Source: Herbaspirillum hiltneri N3 (GTDB taxonomy: Bacteria; Pseudomonadota; Gammaproteobacteria; Burkholderiales; Burkholderiaceae_D). From it: 64,000 nucleotides of DNA. This document shows, piece after piece, positions 51,614 through 60,265 of this stretch. The position numbers were made by a program, and so were the translations under genes. The stretch is taken from positions 2,108,001-2,172,000 of the forward strand of contig NZ_CP011409.1 of NCBI RefSeq assembly GCF_001267925.1, in the 5' to 3' direction. How positions within the stretch are numbered: the stretch's first letter is position 1; each line of letters starts with the position of its first letter. Below the pieces are notes generated by a model that saw only the letters and a program-made list of their open reading frames with translations, was not told where the DNA came from and did no database searches.

Positions 51614-53272
51614 TCAGACAGGTTCGCGGATTTGCACCACGCGGAAACGGCTGGCGACAAAGGCCGTATCGGCCAGCGCGGCGTTGGCGGCCGGATTGGC
51701 GCCGGTGCCGTGGAAGTCGCTGAAAGCCGCCGACTGGTTGACGAACACGCCGCCGGTCAGGTTCAGCGACAGCGCCACGCCGGCTTCGGCTGCGGCGTCG
51801 CCCAGCGCTTCCTTGACCGCCGCATCGGTGGTGTAGGCCGACAGCGTCAGCGCGCCATGTTCGCGTACGGTTTTCTCGGCCAGCTTGATGCTCACGGCGG
51901 TGCTGTCGGTGGCGACGGCAAACGAGACCGGGCCGAAGAATTCCTCCGTCACAGCCTTGCCGTCGGCGACCTTCACCAGTAACGGCGTACGGATGCGCGC
52001 ATCGGGGAATTGCGGATGCTGCAGCGAGGTGCTGTCGAGCACGACCTCGCCGATCTTGCGGGCGGCATCGATACGGTCGAGCACGGCGGTGTTCTGGATC
52101 GCGCCCAGCAATTCCACCGCCTTGACCGGATCGCCGGTCAGCTTGTTGATGGCGTCGGCGATCGCAGCCACCACGGCGTCGAAGCTCACATGGCCTTCGG
52201 CGGTGGCTATGCCGTCTTTCGGGATGTAGATGTTTTGCGGCGTGGTGCACATCTGGCCGGAGTACAGCACCAGCGAGAAAGCGATGTTGCGCGCCATGCC
52301 CTTGAAGTCGGCGGTCGAGTCGATGACGATTTGGTTGACGCCGGATTTTTCCGTGAAGACCTGCGCTTGCAGCGCGTTGCGCTCCAGCCAGTTGCCGTTG
52401 GCGGAACTGCCGGTGAAGTCGATCAGCTTGATCTCGGGACGCAGCGCCAGTTCGGTGGCGACCTTGTCGCCGGCTTCATGCGCGACCAGGGTGACGACGT
52501 CGGGATTGAAGCCTGCTTCGGCGATGACCGCGCGTGCGATCTCGACGGTGATCGCCAGCGGCAGGATCGCGCCCGGATGCGGCTTGACGATCACGGTGTT
52601 GCCGGTCGCCAGATCGGCGAACAGGCCGGGATAGCTGTTCCAGGTGGGGAAGGTGCAGCAGCCGATCACCAGGCCGATACCGCGCGGCACGATGCGGAAG
52701 TGCTTTCGCATCTTCAGCGGATCGTGTTTGCCTTGCGGTTTTTCCCAAAACGCATTGGCCGGAATGCGGCTGGTTTCCTGCCACGCGTAGGCAATCGCTT
52801 CGACGGCGCGATCCTGCGCATGCGGGCCGCCGGCCTGGAATGCCATCATGTAGGCCTGGCCGGTGGTGTGCATGACGGCGTGGGCGATTTCGAAGCTGCG
52901 GGCGTTCAGGCGCGCGACAATCTCCAGCGCGACGCCGGCCCAGACTTCCGGTCCGGCCTTGCGCCAGGCCACGCCTGCCGCGGCCGAGCCTTGCAGCAGC
53001 TGATCGATGTCGGCCTTCGGATAAGTGATGCCGAGCGCCGGGCCGTATGGCGAGACTTCATTGCCGGTGCGACCGATGGTGCCGGCCTGGCCAATCTCGA
53101 ACGGGCGGTTGAGGCGCGCATCGTAAGCGGCCTTGCCGTCGTCGGCGGCGGTTTCGCCATAGACGCGCGGGCTCGGGCTTTCGCTGTACGGACTCCAGTA
53201 GCCGCGTTCGCCAATCGCCTGTACAGCTTTATCCAGCGTGGCGCGGTGGCGGTCAAAGAAGGTGGTCGACAT
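51614..53272 (-). CDS. paaN: Phenylacetate degradation aldehyde dehydrogenase PaaN
   Basis: A 552-aa aldehyde-dehydrogenase-family protein of the betaproteobacterial PaaN type. It has IGCCTFPTWNSYPGLFADLA, GNTVIVKPHPGA, IDFTGSSANGNWLE and the nucleophile region SGQMCTTPQN (C342). It is thought to act on the ring-opened aldehyde or in ring opening itself. The bifunctional PaaZ is also present at 60266, so the two may be redundant or act on different substrates. Confidence 0.85.
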   Translation of the reverse strand: MSTTFFDRHRATLDKAVQAIGERGYWSPYSESPSPRVYGETAADDGKAAYDARLNRPFEIGQAGTIGRTGNEVSPYGPALGITYPKADIDQLLQGSAAAGVAWRKAGPEVWAGVALEIVARLNARSFEIAHAVMHTTGQAYMMAFQAGGPHAQDRAVEAIAYAWQETSRIPANAFWEKPQGKHDPLKMRKHFRIVPRGIGLVIGCCTFPTWNSYPGLFADLATGNTVIVKPHPGAILPLAITVEIARAVIAEAGFNPDVVTLVAHEAGDKVATELALRPEIKLIDFTGSSANGNWLERNALQAQVFTEKSGVNQIVIDSTADFKGMARNIAFSLVLYSGQMCTTPQNIYIPKDGIATAEGHVSFDAVVAAIADAINKLTGDPVKAVELLGAIQNTAVLDRIDAARKIGEVVLDSTSLQHPQFPDARIRTPLLVKVADGKAVTEEFFGPVSFAVATDSTAVSIKLAEKTVREHGALTLSAYTTDAAVKEALGDAAAEAGVALSLNLTGGVFVNQSAAFSDFHGTGANPAANAALADTAFVASRFRVVQIREPV

Positions 53273-53313
53273 GTGGTCTCCTGAATGATTATGTGTGGTC
53301 GACGAGGTGCGGG

Positions 53314-54387
53314 TCAGTTGTCCTGATCGAAGTCGATCAGCAGCTTGTCGGTGACCGGGAAGCTCTGGCAGCTCAGCACGAAGCCGCGCGCGATTTCATA
53401 GTCTTCCAGGCAGTAGTTGGCATCCATGTCGACCTTGCCTTCGACGATCTTGCAGCGGCAGGTGGCGCAGACGCCGCCCTTGCACGAATAGCGCATGTCG
53501 ATGCCGTGCTTGAGGCCGGCGTCGAGCAGCGATTCCTTTTCCTTCTCCATCGTGAAGACGGTGTGGTAGCCGTCGACGATCACGGTCACTTCGCATTCCT
53601 GCTTGCCGACCACCGGGCGCGCTGCCACGGCTTTGTGTTTCGGGATGCTGGCGGCGAACAGTTCGACCTTGATGGCGGACTTGTCCAGGCCGTTGGCCTG
53701 CAGCGATTCGCTGACGGCGTTGAGCATGTCTTCCGGACCGCAGATGAAGGCAGCGTCGATGTCGTCGAGGTCGATCCAGGATTTGAAGAACTGGTCGCAC
53801 TTTTCGCGTGTGATGCGGCCGTTGAACAGCTCCACATCCTGCTGTTCGCGGCTCATGACGTAGACCACGTTGAGGCGTTCGAGGTAAGTGTCCTTCAGGT
53901 CGGTCAGTTCTTCCTTGAAGATCACCGACGACGATGCGCGGTTGCCGTACACCAGCGTGAAGCGGCTGTCCGGTTCGGTCAGCAGCGTGGTCTTGACGAT
54001 CGACAGCATCGGCGTGATGCCGCTGCCGGCCGCGAAGGCCAGGTAGTGCTTTTTATTGCCGGCGTCCAGCGGCAGGTTGAAGTGACCCATCGGCGGCATC
54101 ACTTGCAGGCTCTGGCCCGGCTTGAGCGTATCGTTGGCCCAGGTCGAGAAGACGCCGCCTTGCGTGCGCTTGATCGCCACGCGCAGCTGGTCGTCCTGCA
54201 CCGCTGAACAAATGGAATACGAGCGGCGCAGGTCTTCGCCGTTGATTTCCGAGCGCAGCGTCAGGTGCTGGCCCTGTTTGTATTGAAAGGTCTCTTTGAG
54301 TTCGGCCGGTACGTCGAAGGACACGACGATGGTGTCGCGGGTCTCGTTCTTCACGTTGCCGACGGTCAGAGGATAAAATTTGCTCAT
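53314..54387 (-). CDS. paaE: Phenylacetyl-CoA 1,2-epoxidase reductase PaaE
   Basis: A 357-aa flavin/iron-sulfur reductase. N-terminal FAD domain (RRSYSICSA), NAD domain (LAFAAGSGITPMLSI, AFICGPEDML), and a C-terminal plant-type 2Fe-2S ferredoxin with CKGGVCATCRCKIVEGK and a distal Cys in LSCQSFP. It passes electrons from NADPH to the PaaAC oxygenase. The start at 54387 (MSKFYPLTVGNV) is chosen over a longer frame that covers intergenic DNA and paaD. Confidence 0.93.
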   Translation of the reverse strand: MSKFYPLTVGNVKNETRDTIVVSFDVPAELKETFQYKQGQHLTLRSEINGEDLRRSYSICSAVQDDQLRVAIKRTQGGVFSTWANDTLKPGQSLQVMPPMGHFNLPLDAGNKKHYLAFAAGSGITPMLSIVKTTLLTEPDSRFTLVYGNRASSSVIFKEELTDLKDTYLERLNVVYVMSREQQDVELFNGRITREKCDQFFKSWIDLDDIDAAFICGPEDMLNAVSESLQANGLDKSAIKVELFAASIPKHKAVAARPVVGKQECEVTVIVDGYHTVFTMEKEKESLLDAGLKHGIDMRYSCKGGVCATCRCKIVEGKVDMDANYCLEDYEIARGFVLSCQSFPVTDKLLIDFDQDN

Positions 54388-54428
54388 GATGGGTGTCTGC
54401 CTGATGTGCTGAGGCGCCTGTTGAAGTA

Positions 54429-54968
54429 TCAATGGGCCTTGAAATAATCGAACGGCTCCAGGCAATCCTTGCACTGGTACAGGGATTTGCAGGAGGTTGA
54501 ACCGAACTGGCTGACGACCACGGTGTGCATCGATCCGCAATGCGGGCAGGCTACCTCGGGCACCTGCTGCCGTTTGCGGCTTATACCGCTGATGTCGATC
54601 ACCTGTTGCGCCGGCGGTGCGATGCCGTAGCCCTTGAGCCGGCTCTTGCCGTGCTCGCTCATCCAGTCGGTGCTCCAGGCCGGCGACAGCCGTGTCTGGA
54701 TATTGACGCCGGCAACGCCGTGCTGCGCCAGCACTGCGATGATCTCCTGGGAAATCACCTGCATGGCCGGGCAGCCGGAATAGGTCGGCGTGATCACGAC
54801 GGTGCATTGCACTTCCTGCTGGTCGTCCGTGCTGACTTGTACGTCGCGCACGATGCCCAGGTCCACCACCGAAATCACCGGGATTTCGGGATCAGGGACC
54901 AAGTGCAGCCAGCTCCAGATCTGTTCCTGGAGCTGCTCGGCCGACAGGCTGGAAGCGCTCGCGTTCAC
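54429..54968 (-). CDS. paaD: Phenylacetyl-CoA epoxidase accessory protein PaaD
   Basis: A 179-aa protein with a MIP18-type (DUF59) domain (PDPEIPVISVVDLGIVRDV, TPTYSGCPAMQVI) and a C-terminal Cys cluster (ACPHCG, SCKSLYQCKDC) that likely binds zinc. It is thought to mature the metal centres of the epoxidase. Its start overlaps paaC by 4 bp. Confidence 0.92.
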   Translation of the reverse strand: MNASASSLSAEQLQEQIWSWLHLVPDPEIPVISVVDLGIVRDVQVSTDDQQEVQCTVVITPTYSGCPAMQVISQEIIAVLAQHGVAGVNIQTRLSPAWSTDWMSEHGKSRLKGYGIAPPAQQVIDISGISRKRQQVPEVACPHCGSMHTVVVSQFGSTSCKSLYQCKDCLEPFDYFKAH

Positions 54969-55717
54969 CAGGTAGCTCCGGGATAGGCGCGCTGCAGGAA
55001 CTGCATTTCCGCCAGCAGGTAGCCGAGGTGTTCGGTGTGCTTGCCTTGTTTGCCGCCGCTCTGCATCCAGGCGTCGGCCGGCGGTGTCTGCAGGGTGGCT
55101 TCAGTCAGGATTTCCTGCACGTGCTGCAGCCATTGCGCACGGATTTTATCCGGCGCAGGCGCAACGCCTTCCTGTTGCATGGCCAGGTCGGTGGCGTCGC
55201 TGCTGAACAGTTCACCGGTGTACGGCCACAGATAGTCAACAGCCTGCTGCACCATGCGATGGCTCAGTTCGGTGCCGTCGCCGAGACGCACGATCAGGTC
55301 ACCGCTGCGGCGCACGTGATAGGTCACTTCCTTGATCGACTTTTGTGCGATCTCGGCGATGCGTGCATCGGTCGAGGTCGTCAGCGCTTCCAGCAGGAAG
55401 TAATGCGCTGCGTCGAAGAAGAACTGGCGCACCAGCGTATCCGCATAGTTGCCGTTGGGTTGTTCGACCAGCAGCACGTTGCTGAACTGGTGGGCGTCGC
55501 GCAGGAAGGCCAGCTGGTCTTCACCGCGGCCGGCGCCTTCGAGTTCGCCGGCGTACGACAGCCACATCCGCGCCTGGCCGATCAGGTCCAGGGAGACGTT
55601 GGTCAAGGCCATATCCTCTTCCAGGGCCGGGCCCTTGCCGCACCATTCGGACAGGCGCTGGCTGAGGATCAGCGCGTTGTCGCCGAGGCGGCGTACATAG
55701 GTTGTTTTATCTGACAT
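54965..55717 (-). CDS. paaC: Phenylacetyl-CoA epoxidase structural subunit PaaC
   Basis: A 250-aa ferritin-like protein (LILSQRLSEWCGKGPALEED, LDLIGQARMWLSYAGELEG). It pairs with PaaA in the catalytic core but has no diiron site of its own. Normal family length. It lies between paaB and paaD. Confidence 0.92.
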   Translation of the reverse strand: MSDKTTYVRRLGDNALILSQRLSEWCGKGPALEEDMALTNVSLDLIGQARMWLSYAGELEGAGRGEDQLAFLRDAHQFSNVLLVEQPNGNYADTLVRQFFFDAAHYFLLEALTTSTDARIAEIAQKSIKEVTYHVRRSGDLIVRLGDGTELSHRMVQQAVDYLWPYTGELFSSDATDLAMQQEGVAPAPDKIRAQWLQHVQEILTEATLQTPPADAWMQSGGKQGKHTEHLGYLLAEMQFLQRAYPGATW

Positions 55718-55739
55718 GCCGATTTCCTGAGCGCAAGGG

Positions 55740-56027
55740 TTAGAGGTTCTTCACTTCTTCCGGCATCGGGAAGAAGGTCGGGTGGCGATACACCTTGTTG
55801 TTGGCCGGCTCGAACAGTGCGACCTTGTCGCCCGGGCTGCTGGAAACGATATCGGCGGCGCGCACCACCCAGATGCCGACGCCTTCGTTGCGGCGGGTGT
55901 AGACGTCGCGCGCATTGTTGATCGCCATCTCGGCATCAGGCGCGTGCAGGCTACCGACGTGCTTGTGCGCCAGGCCGTGCTGACTGCGGATGAAAACTTC
56001 CCATAGCGGCCATTCTTTACTCATCAT
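55740..56027 (-). CDS. paaB: Phenylacetyl-CoA epoxidase subunit PaaB
   Basis: A 95-aa protein (WPLWEVFIRSQHGLAHKHVG, NNARDVYTRRNEGVGIWVV, YRHPTFFPMPEEV), the same length as E. coli PaaB. Two consecutive ATG codons at 56027 and 56024 follow AAAGGAAAAG; either may be used. It bridges PaaAC units in the complex. Confidence 0.93.
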   Translation of the reverse strand: MMSKEWPLWEVFIRSQHGLAHKHVGSLHAPDAEMAINNARDVYTRRNEGVGIWVVRAADIVSSSPGDKVALFEPANNKVYRHPTFFPMPEEVKNL

Positions 56028-56121
56028 CTTTTCCTTTGGACTGGACCGGCCCGCGCTGAAAACAGGTAACAGGTGGCCGGTCGTGGCTGTGTTGTATTGG
56101 ATTGCGTATTTGTGCAGATAC

Positions 56122-57111
56122 TTATGCGGCGGCTTGTGCCGTCTGCTTTTTCTCGGCGTGGGCGACCAGCGCATCGCGGAACCATGCGCCGTCGTCGTAG
56201 GCCTTCTTGCGCGTCTGCAGGCGCTCGCGATTGCAAGGGCCGTTGCCGCGCAGGACGTTGTGGAATTCTTCCCAGTCGATCTGGCCGAAGTCGTAGCGGC
56301 CGGTTTCCTCGTTCCATTTGAGGTCCGGATCCGGCACGGTCAGGCCGAGGTATTCGGCTTGCGGCACGGTCTGGTCGACCATGCGCTGGCGCAGCTCGTC
56401 ATTGGAGAACAGCTTGATGCGCCATTGCGCCGACTGCGCGCTGTTGACCGAGGCGGCATCGGACGGGCCGAACATCATCAGCGACGGCCACCACCAGCGA
56501 TTGAGGGCATCCTGCGCCATCTGCTTTTGTTCCGGCGTGCCTTTGCACAGCGCCATCATGATGTCGTAGCCTTGGCGCGCATGGAAGGATTCTTCCTTGC
56601 ACACGCGCACCATGGCGCGCGCATACGGACCGTAAGAGCAGCGGCACAGCGGGATCTGGTTGATGATGGCGGAGCCGTCGACGAGCCAGCCGATGGCGCC
56701 CATGTCGGCCCACGACAGCGTCGGATAATTGAAGATGCTGGAATACTTGGCTTTGCCGGAGTGCAGGTCGGCCAGCAATTGATCGCGCGATACGCCCAGG
56801 GTTTCGGCGGCGCTGTACAGGTACAGGCCGTGACCGGCTTCATCCTGGATCTTGGCCAGCAGCACGGCCTTGCGCTCCAGCGTCGGCGCGCGCGTGACCC
56901 AGTTCGCCTCCGGCAACTGGCCGACGATTTCCGAGTGCGCGTGCTGCGACACCTGGCGGATCAGCGTCTTGCGATAGGCATCGGGCATCCAGTCCTTCGG
57001 CTCGATCTTGACGCCGTCGTCGATGCGCGCCTGGAATGCGCGTTCTTCGGGGCTCATCTCATCGAGCGAGCGCACGTTCTTGAGGCCGGTCTCTACCAGT
57101 TGTGCATACAT
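56122..57111 (-). CDS. paaA: Phenylacetyl-CoA epoxidase catalytic subunit PaaA
   Basis: A 329-aa diiron oxygenase subunit. Metal-ligand helices include [20 protein letters not shown] and [14 protein letters not shown], and [18 protein letters not shown] is a family hallmark. With PaaBCDE it converts phenylacetyl-CoA to the 1,2-epoxide. The ATG at 57111 ([10 protein letters not shown]) has GTGGAG nine bases upstream. The ATG at 57120 has the same site directly abutting, so it is less likely. Confidence 0.95.
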   Translation of the reverse strand: MYAQLVETGLKNVRSLDEMSPEERAFQARIDDGVKIEPKDWMPDAYRKTLIRQVSQHAHSEIVGQLPEANWVTRAPTLERKAVLLAKIQDEAGHGLYLYSAAETLGVSRDQLLADLHSGKAKYSSIFNYPTLSWADMGAIGWLVDGSAIINQIPLCRCSYGPYARAMVRVCKEESFHARQGYDIMMALCKGTPEQKQMAQDALNRWWWPSLMMFGPSDAASVNSAQSAQWRIKLFSNDELRQRMVDQTVPQAEYLGLTVPDPDLKWNEETGRYDFGQIDWEEFHNVLRGNGPCNRERLQTRKKAYDDGAWFRDALVAHAEKKQTAQAAA

Positions 57112-57216
57112 GATGTTCATCTCCACTGAGGTGATTGGGCCGCAGGCGGTGATCATTGATTCGCTGCGGCGCGACTGCTTGTTTCAAATACGGGGACGGG
57201 GCTGCTGCGGTTTCGC

Positions 57217-57819
57217 CTAATTTCGTTTCGCCGCGATCAGTGGCTCCACCGCGGGTGCTTTCAGGGACGGCCGGCCGGCTTCGATCTTCTGCAGCGGCTG
57301 GACTTCCTTCATGCTGGCCAGGCAACGCTTGGTCAGGTCCTGATAGGTGTGCGTGCCTTCGCGTTTCCAGGCGATTTCCTGTTCGCTCAGTTCGCGCAGG
57401 ATCTTGGCCGGGACGCCGGCTGCCAGCGAGCGCGGCGGCACCTTCATGCCCGCGCGGACGAAGGCGCTGGCGGCGACAATGGCTTCTTCGCCGACTTCGG
57501 CGTCATCCATCACCACTGCATTCATACCGACCAGCGCGTCGCGGCGCACGACGCAGCTATGCAGTACGGCGCCATGGCCGATGTGGCCGTTTTCTTCGAT
57601 CACGGTGTCATGCGCAGGGAAGCCATGCACCACGCAGGTGTCCTGCACATTGGAACCGCGATGCATGACGATGCGGCCGAAATCGCCACGCAGGCAGGCA
57701 GCCGGTCCTATATAGCAATCCGGTCCGACGATCACGTCGCCGATCAGGACGGCGGTCGGATGAACGTAGGCGCTGGGGTCCACTACCGGGATCACGCCTT
57801 CTATCGAATAACACGGCAT
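57217..57819 (-). CDS. paaY: Phenylacetate pathway thioesterase PaaY
   Basis: A 200-aa left-handed beta-helix protein of the gamma-carbonic-anhydrase/hexapeptide family ([51 protein letters not shown]). The His residues expected for the metal site are present (VVHGF, NGHIGHG). It hydrolyses dead-end CoA adducts when the pathway is blocked. First gene of the minus-strand paa operon, immediately downstream of the shared promoter. Confidence 0.92.
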   Translation of the reverse strand: MPCYSIEGVIPVVDPSAYVHPTAVLIGDVIVGPDCYIGPAACLRGDFGRIVMHRGSNVQDTCVVHGFPAHDTVIEENGHIGHGAVLHSCVVRRDALVGMNAVVMDDAEVGEEAIVAASAFVRAGMKVPPRSLAAGVPAKILRELSEQEIAWKREGTHTYQDLTKRCLASMKEVQPLQKIEAGRPSLKAPAVEPLIAAKRN

Positions 57820-57910
57820 TGCTTGTCTCCTTGATTACCTCAGGTTCCTGCTTTGTTTTTGCGGGGCGGGGCGTTTCAAAAAACATTTGCCTGGCATCCG
57901 ATTTTGGTTA

Positions 57911-57939
57911 ATAATAAATTCAACCGACCGGTCGGTCAA
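57911..57939 (-). promoter_or_regulatory. paa operon promoter with embedded TetR-type operator
   Basis: Minus strand: -35 TTGACC (57939-57934), 17-base spacer, -10 TATTAT (57916-57911). A perfect 14-bp palindrome ACCGACCGGTCGGT (57923-57936) covers the -35 and spacer. This is typical of TetR-family repression, presumably by PaaR relieved by phenylacetyl-CoA. The rest of 57820-58213 has no gene. Confidence 0.8.
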
Positions 57940-58213
57940 TAATGTTTTGAACTATTTTCGCTATTTGTGTTGCGTCTACGGCGTGCAGGAGTGCGCGCCA
58001 AAGCCGCGCCCAGAGCGGAAGAGCGAGCCATTGTAAAAACGACCGGGAGATAGTTTGACGTTCTTTCAGCATGTCGCGACATGCCGGAATGCCAGCACGA
58101 ACTTGCGCAGCGACGAGTGAATGCAAGCCGGTGAGAGCGATAGGCGAAGCTGAATTGGGCCCGATTTACGGCACAATCACGGCTTCTTGGAATTTGTTGA
58201 AAGGAAGAAAACT

Positions 58214-58855
58214 ATGCCACGCAAGCGTGCAGCAGGATTTGACAACCAGCGCGACCTGATCATAGAGCAGGCGGCGACATTGTTCGCGCGCAATGGTTTT
58301 CCCGGCACGTCGATGAATGAAGTGGCGGAGGCATGCGGTCTGTCGAAGGCATCGCTGTATCACTACATGTCGGACAAATATCAGTTGCTGATGTTTATCT
58401 GCGAAGGCCATATCGAGCGCCTGTGCGCTCTGGTCGATGAAGTGGCGCAGCAGGACCTGGCGCCGGAACCGCGCCTGCGCCTGATGGTGCAGCGTTTTGT
58501 CGAGGAGTACGCAGATGCCCAGAACGAGCATCGGGTGCTGACCGAAGATGTGCGCTTCCTGAAAGAGGAAGACCAGCAGCGCATCTTCGCCGGCGAGCGC
58601 AAGGTGGTCGGGGCGATGGCGCAGGCAATGATCGGCGTGCGGCCCGAGCTGGACGCCAGCAAGATGGCCAAGCCGTTGACGATGCTGTTGTTCGGCATGA
58701 TCAACTGGATGTTCATGTGGTTGAAGCCGGATGGCGAACTGACCCACGAACGCATGGCGATGGTGGTGTCGGACCTGCTGTTCGGCGGCATCGGCGCAGT
58801 CAGGCTGGAAGATATCGGCCAGGCGGAAGAAGGGAAAAAGATACGGCAGGAATGA
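58214..58855 (+). CDS. paaR: TetR family repressor of phenylacetate catabolism, PaaR
   Basis: A 213-aa regulator. The TetR helix-turn-helix spans about 12-58 (RDLIIEQAATLFARNGFPG, SMNEVAEACGLSKASLYHYM). The C-terminal ligand domain is helical. The start at 58214 has AAGGAAG; a TTG at 58187 is less likely. Divergent from the paaY-A-B-C-D-E operon and upstream of transporter and paaZ genes, with the operator in between. The ligand is presumably an aryl-CoA. Confidence 0.85.
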   Translation: MPRKRAAGFDNQRDLIIEQAATLFARNGFPGTSMNEVAEACGLSKASLYHYMSDKYQLLMFICEGHIERLCALVDEVAQQDLAPEPRLRLMVQRFVEEYADAQNEHRVLTEDVRFLKEEDQQRIFAGERKVVGAMAQAMIGVRPELDASKMAKPLTMLLFGMINWMFMWLKPDGELTHERMAMVVSDLLFGGIGAVRLEDIGQAEEGKKIRQE

Positions 58856-58965
58856 ACAAGGTTCCAGAGAGGGCCTGTCATTTTTGCGCAAGAGACGGGG
58901 AGGGACGGTTGAAGCCGTCTCATCCGGGCAGGAAGTGACCAGAAAATCAACCAAGGAGACCACAA

Positions 58966-60129
58966 GTGAAATTCGTCCAAAAACTCAACGCCCTGACCAC
59001 GTCGGTTGCATTGGCAATGCTGGCTTTCGCCGGCGCAGCGCAAGCCGACATCAACGTCGGCGTGAACCTCTCGACTACCGGCCCTGCGGCATCGCTGGGT
59101 ATCCCCGAAAAGAACACCATCGCCTTGCTGCCGACCACCATCGGCGGCCAGAAGGTCAACTACATCGTGCTGGACGACGCCTCCGACACGACGCAGGCGG
59201 TCAAGAACACGCGCCGCTTCATCTCCGAAAACAATGTCGACCTGATCATCGGCTCGACCGTGTCGCCGAACTCGCTGTCCATGATTGAAGTGGTCGCTGA
59301 AGCGCAGACGCCGATGATTTCGCTGGCCGCCTCGGCGCGCATCGTCGAACCGATGGACGCGAAAAAGAAATGGGTCTTCAAGACCCCGCAAAACGACATC
59401 ATGATGTCGCTGGCGATCGTGAAGGACATGGTCGCGCGCGGCTACAAGCGGGTCGGCTTCATCGGTTTTGCGGATGCCTATGGCGAAGGCTGGTACACCG
59501 AATTCAGCAAGGCCGCTGCTTTGAAGAAGGTCGAAGTCGTCGCCAACGAACGTTTTGCACGCACCGATACCTCGGCCACCGCGCAAGCCTTGAAACTGAT
59601 CTCGGCCAAGCCTGATGCGATCCTGATCGCCGGCTCGGGCACCCCGGCCGTGGTCCCGCAGCGCGCCTTGGCCGAACGCGGCTACAAGGGCCAGATCTAC
59701 CAGACCCACGGCGTCGCCAATGCCGACTTCCTGCGCGTAGGCGGCAAGCTGCTGGAGAACACACTGCTGCCGGCCGGTCCCGTGCTGGTGGCGGCGCAAC
59801 TGCCGGCCGACAACCCGATCCGCAAGGTGGCGCTGGGCTACACCGTCAAGTATGAGGCGGTGCATGGCAAGGACAGCGTCTCGCTGTTCGGCGGCTATGC
59901 CTGGGACGCCGGCCTGCTGCTGCAGGCGGCCGCGCCGGAAGCGCTGAAGAAGGGCAAGCCCGGTACGCCTGAATTCCGCGCCGCGCTGCGCGACGCGCTG
60001 GAAGCCTCCAAAAATGTCAACGGCGTCCATGGCGTCTACAACATGTCGGCCACCGACCACCTTGGCCTGGATCAACGCGCATCGGTGATGGTGAAGATCG
60101 TCAACGGTGCATGGAAGTATCAGCCGTAA
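58966..60129 (+). CDS. LivK-type ABC transporter substrate-binding protein
   Basis: A 387-aa periplasmic binding protein with a signal peptide ending AGAAQA/D. The type I fold is seen in INVGVNLSTTGPAASLGIPE, LIIGSTVSPNSLSMIEVV and RVGFIGFADAYGEGW. It belongs with the livH and livM permease genes downstream. Context within the PaaR-controlled arm suggests uptake of phenylacetate or a related aromatic acid. Confidence 0.85.
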   Translation: MKFVQKLNALTTSVALAMLAFAGAAQADINVGVNLSTTGPAASLGIPEKNTIALLPTTIGGQKVNYIVLDDASDTTQAVKNTRRFISENNVDLIIGSTVSPNSLSMIEVVAEAQTPMISLAASARIVEPMDAKKKWVFKTPQNDIMMSLAIVKDMVARGYKRVGFIGFADAYGEGWYTEFSKAAALKKVEVVANERFARTDTSATAQALKLISAKPDAILIAGSGTPAVVPQRALAERGYKGQIYQTHGVANADFLRVGGKLLENTLLPAGPVLVAAQLPADNPIRKVALGYTVKYEAVHGKDSVSLFGGYAWDAGLLLQAAAPEALKKGKPGTPEFRAALRDALEASKNVNGVHGVYNMSATDHLGLDQRASVMVKIVNGAWKYQP

Positions 60130-60174
60130 GCCCGGCATCTTCAACGATCTTCACCGGCAATGTGATGAAAAAAA

Positions 60175-60210
60175 GGCAGGGCGGCTGACATTGGCGCCTT
60201 GCCGTTTTTT
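60175..60210 (+). terminator. Terminator after the binding-protein gene
   Basis: Stem GGCAGGGCG (60175-60183) with CGCCTTGCC (60195-60203), one G-T pair, followed by a T run at 60205-60210. It would cut transcription between the abundant binding protein and paaZ, as is common in such operons. Confidence 0.7.
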
Positions 60211-60265
60211 GTCGTCACGGCGGCCTCAGGTTCTCAGCATTTTCGAGTAAATAACGGAAACAGCA

